Source: an uncultured Saprospiraceae bacterium (GTDB lineage Bacteria; Bacteroidota; Bacteroidia; Chitinophagales; Saprospiraceae). From it: 7,598 nt of DNA. The notes beneath the pieces are model-generated. The model was given only the letters and a program-made list of their open reading frames with translations. It was not told the DNA's origin and searched no databases. How positions within the stretch are numbered: the stretch's first letter is position 1; every line of letters starts with the position of its first letter. Position numbers and translations under genes: made by a program. The stretch is from positions 1 through 7,598 of the forward strand of contig CALHKJ010000378.1 in NCBI GenBank assembly GCA_938033975.1, given 5' to 3'. Below are positions 5,449 through 7,598 of this stretch, piece after piece.

Positions 5449-6336
5449 ATGGATTCGCGTCAAAAAAATCATTTAATACCAAGACTTAAGAAGGTTGAAC
5501 TTGATCTTGGTTCTTCTCTTCGCTATTCTCGTTTTACAGAAAGGAACCCTGATGCAAAAGCCTATTGGCATTATCACCCTGAAGTTGAATTGGTCTACAT
5601 AGAGAAAGGTTTTGGCAATCGCTATGTCGGCAATCACATCTCGAAGTTTGAAGATGGCGATCTAATTTTGCTTGGACCCAATATTCCCCATTTTGGATAT
5701 GAGTTTGGCCTTCAAGGAATCAATGAAGAAATCGTTGTTCAGTTTAAGAAGAATCTCATTAAAAGCACATTGGAGTTTATGCCAGAACTGGAGCAAATTG
5801 GACAACTCATACAAAAGGCAAAATCAGGTATTTCCTTTTATGGAGAAACTAAGCAGCATATTGGTAATGAACTTGTCCTAATGGAGAAGAAGAGTCCTTT
5901 TGATCGTTTAATGAGCATGTTTAAGGTTTTGCAGTTTTTGGCCCAAAGTGAAGAGTATGAAGTCTTAAATGCGGATGGAGTAACCTTAATTATCCAAAAT
6001 CAAAACGATGATCGCATCAATAAGGTATTCCAATATGTCAAAGAAAATTATGAATCCGAAATTACACTTGCTCAAATAAGTCAAATTGCATTGATGACTG
6101 TACCGGCCTTTTGTAGATATTTTAAGAAGTACACCAAAAAAACTTTTGTTCAATTTGTCAATGACTTTAGAATCCGGCAAGCCATCAGATTAATTGCAAT
6201 AGGGGACAAGTCTATTTCTGAAATCGCCAATGAAGTTGGATTCAACAACTTCTCCCATTTCAACAAACAGTTTAAAAGAGTAACCGGAGAATCTCCTTCT
6301 AAGTATAAGAAGTCGATGTTTCAAATTATACGGTAG
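5449..6336 (+). CDS. AraC family transcriptional regulator with N-terminal cupin domain
   Basis: This is a 295-aa DNA-binding protein of the size usual for AraC/XylS regulators. The N-terminal cupin (about 20-100) senses a ligand. It shows WHYHPEVELVYIEKGFG (40-56) with His41, His43 and Glu45, then GDLILLGPNIPH (70-81) with His81, a possible metal or effector site. A linker region (about 105-185) precedes two helix-turn-helix motifs: TLAQISQIALMTVPAFCRYF (206-225) and SISEIANEVGFNNFSHFNKQ (255-274), followed by F-K-x-x-T-G-x-S-P-S-x-Y (275-286), the AraC signature end. The ligand is unknown; cupin-type members often sense sugars. It is divergent from the beta-sandwich gene, with 175 bases between them, so that gene and its own gene are the likely targets. 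The start is the first ATG after a good promoter. Confidence 0.92.
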   Translation: MDSRQKNHLIPRLKKVELDLGSSLRYSRFTERNPDAKAYWHYHPEVELVYIEKGFGNRYVGNHISKFEDGDLILLGPNIPHFGYEFGLQGINEEIVVQFKKNLIKSTLEFMPELEQIGQLIQKAKSGISFYGETKQHIGNELVLMEKKSPFDRLMSMFKVLQFLAQSEEYEVLNADGVTLIIQNQNDDRINKVFQYVKENYESEITLAQISQIALMTVPAFCRYFKKYTKKTFVQFVNDFRIRQAIRLIAIGDKSISEIANEVGFNNFSHFNKQFKRVTGESPSKYKKSMFQIIR

Positions 6337-6344
6337 TTTTTTAG

Positions 6345-6380
6345 AGACGCGAGACTTCTAGATGCAAGAGGCCAGATGCC
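6345..6380 (+). repeat. Heptamer tandem repeat, site 3 (AGA-N4 units)
   Basis: AGA begins at 6345, 6352, 6360, 6367 and 6374, giving the units AGACGCG, AGACTTCT (8 bases), AGATGCA, AGAGGCC and AGATGCC. The array starts 9 bases after the stop codon of the AraC gene. It has the same unit form as the arrays at 1966-2048 and 2715-2769. A 5-bp stem GAGGC/GCCTC (6368-6372 with 6378-6382) can form within it, but without a T-run. Confidence 0.7.
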
Positions 6381-6470
6381 TCCCTGATTCTAATACCGGA
6401 TTTTTCCTAAAGTCAAAATCAGGTTTATAATCTTCCCTCCATTCTTGAAATCTACCGTTTACACACAATT

Positions 6471-7598
6471 CTAAATTCTTTTAGCAATTAAAAATCCATT
6501 GTACTGTTGATAGAAAATATCTAGACCTCTTTTAAAGATAATTGTTCCGGGTTTACGCTGGCTATTATATCCTTGCCAACCACCTAGTCTTGCGATTATC
6601 CAAGAAGCCCAAGAAAGCTTGTTTTTATTGTAAGGGTTACTCAGTAATTCTGTAGACCCTTTTAATTTTTCATTTAATAATTCTAGAAATTCTATCTCAT
6701 TTTCATCAAAAAGCTCGACAGTTTTTATCTCTGTTTCGCCTGATCTTGCAGATTTTAATTTCATTACTTTCAAAGATGCTTCCATACCTAAGATTAATAA
6801 TTTTCTAATACTTTTTCCACTTTCTAATTCACTTGATTCTATATCAAAACCTTTCTTCTTCAATAGTCTATGTGCTTCTTCAATTGCCCATCTTGCAGAA
6901 TAACAACTTAGTAGTTCTTTTGCTTTACTGATGTTTTTTATTTTCTCACTCGTCCATAATGTCCATACTATTGGTAACTCGCCATTTGGTATTTTACCAA
7001 CTTCCTTAATTTGTAGAAAGCTAAGCTCTATAAGAGCTGGATAGTTTTCTTTACCATAGATTTTTACTGGCCTTGGTATTTTGAACACTCCATAACGTAA
7101 TTCACACATCGCAATTCGCTTTTTCCTTTTTCGACTTTCTCCATTAACTTTTACTTTGACCTTTGCCTTTACTGATCTTTCTGCAATTGCTGCCTTTAGA
7201 TTTATTCTTTCTTGTGCTTTTGTATAGACAATTCTGTTATGTTTTGCTCTTATTAAGAAATCACATTTCTCACTTGGCAAGCTAGAAAGTACTTCAAAAA
7301 TATCAGCCTCTCTATCCATTACAAATAAACTGTGACTTGCTCTATCCAATTTTTTATCTCTACTATACAAACTTGGTTCATACCATTTATTTGATTCTTT
7401 GTTTGTTATTGGCTCAGTATAGTTTGCTCTTACATAAGGCTTCTTATTTATTGGACGATTAAATAAACTAATATTTGACCAACCTATTGTTTGTTTTGAT
7501 TCTCGTTCTAAGACCAATTGATTATGTGAAAAAAAACCAAGAATGTCACTATTAGTAGTAGAGCCTAAACCTGTAAAATCTGTTATCCTACCTTTATG
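6471..7598 (-). CDS. IS4 family DDE transposase (5' end beyond the window)
   Basis: The frame is open from the window edge (first complete codon at 7598-7596) to TAG at 6473-6471, giving 375 residues. A TTG at 7517 is an internal codon, not the start, because matching transposase sequence (DFTGLGSTTNSDILGFFSHN) continues upstream of it. The protein resembles Tn5/IS50-type IS4 transposases. The second catalytic Asp is in VMDREAD (codon 7316-7314). The C-terminal YREK signature is intact: Y-x2-R-x3-E-x6-K in YSARWAIEEAHRLLK, with the catalytic Glu codon at 6881-6879. The family-typical IARLGGWQG end is present. The first catalytic Asp is expected just upstream, outside the window. No frameshift or stop breaks the visible part, so it may be active. 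It would cut and paste its own element. Confidence 0.92.
   Translation of the reverse strand, partial: HKGRITDFTGLGSTTNSDILGFFSHNQLVLERESKQTIGWSNISLFNRPINKKPYVRANYTEPITNKESNKWYEPSLYSRDKKLDRASHSLFVMDREADIFEVLSSLPSEKCDFLIRAKHNRIVYTKAQERINLKAAIAERSVKAKVKVKVNGESRKRKKRIAMCELRYGVFKIPRPVKIYGKENYPALIELSFLQIKEVGKIPNGELPIVWTLWTSEKIKNISKAKELLSCYSARWAIEEAHRLLKKKGFDIESSELESGKSIRKLLILGMEASLKVMKLKSARSGETEIKTVELFDENEIEFLELLNEKLKGSTELLSNPYNKNKLSWASWIIARLGGWQGYNSQRKPGTIIFKRGLDIFYQQYNGFLIAKRI
6471..7598 (-). mobile_element. Insertion sequence of the IS4 family, partial
   Basis: Only the transposase gene defines this element. The end nearest the AraC gene must lie between about 6380 and 6470, but the other end is outside the window, so terminal inverted repeats and a target-site duplication cannot be identified. 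A 7-bp inverted pair, CCTGATT (6383-6389) and AATCAGG (6417-6423), lies in this gap; its meaning is unknown. Nothing else is seen in 6381-6470. Confidence 0.7.

Noticed and set aside
5672..5881. Plus-strand open frame of 69 codons
   Set aside because: It is an alternative frame wholly inside the AraC regulator gene, whose protein motifs are unambiguous.
5986..6180. Minus-strand open frame of 64 codons
   Set aside because: It is antisense to the first helix-turn-helix of the AraC regulator and shows no features of its own.
6383..6423. CCTGATT/AATCAGG inverted repeat as terminal repeats or a terminator
   Set aside because: Both arms lie on the same side of the transposase gene, the loop is 27 bases and no T-run follows. 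The true IS end cannot be fixed without the other end.
7515..7517. TTG as start codon of the transposase
   Set aside because: The frame stays open to the window edge and the upstream residues match IS4-type transposase sequence, so the real start is outside the window.

Overview
The window looks like chromosomal DNA from a Bacteroidota organism, probably of the Cytophagales/Flavobacteriia type. It is AT-rich. One protein ends in a type IX secretion (T9SS) sorting domain, lipoprotein signals are present, most genes lack a Shine-Dalgarno site, and several upstream regions carry matches to the Bacteroidota promoter (TTTG or TTG near -33 and TAnnTTTG near -7). No rRNA, tRNA or CRISPR array is visible.

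Layout from left to right. (1) 1-539, minus: the N-terminal part of a secreted alpha/beta-hydrolase-like protein cut by the window edge. It is followed by a 368-base divergent intergenic region with a possible structured leader. (2) 908-1930, plus: a secreted DUF1028 protein with a T9SS C-terminal domain. (3) 2143-2715, plus: a HupE/UreJ-type nickel permease. (4) 2819-3298, plus: a small putative lipoprotein with strikingly conserved-looking motifs and no known function. (5) A minus-strand block: a two-domain secreted beta-sandwich protein (4692-5273) with a textbook terminator behind it, then a likely two-gene operon of an unknown lipoprotein (3771-4544) and a GNAT acetyltransferase (3295-3762). 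(6) 5449-6336, plus: an AraC-family regulator divergent from the beta-sandwich gene. (7) 6471-7598, minus: an IS4-family DDE transposase whose N-terminus lies beyond the window edge.

The genes do not form one obvious pathway. The tightest functional unit is the acetyltransferase and its upstream lipoprotein, 8 nt apart. The AraC regulator and the divergent beta-sandwich gene share a promoter region and may be linked by regulation. The DUF1028 protein, permease and small lipoprotein lie in tandem, but each has its own candidate promoter and they are separated by repeats, so they are probably independent units.

The most unusual non-coding signal is a degenerate heptanucleotide tandem repeat of the form AGA-N4. 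It occurs in three intergenic gaps (1966-2048, 2715-2769, 6345-6380), each just downstream of a plus-strand gene. I see no convincing new defence or metabolic system here. The best leads are the heptamer repeats, the uncharacterised lipoprotein family, and the possible structured leader upstream of the hydrolase.
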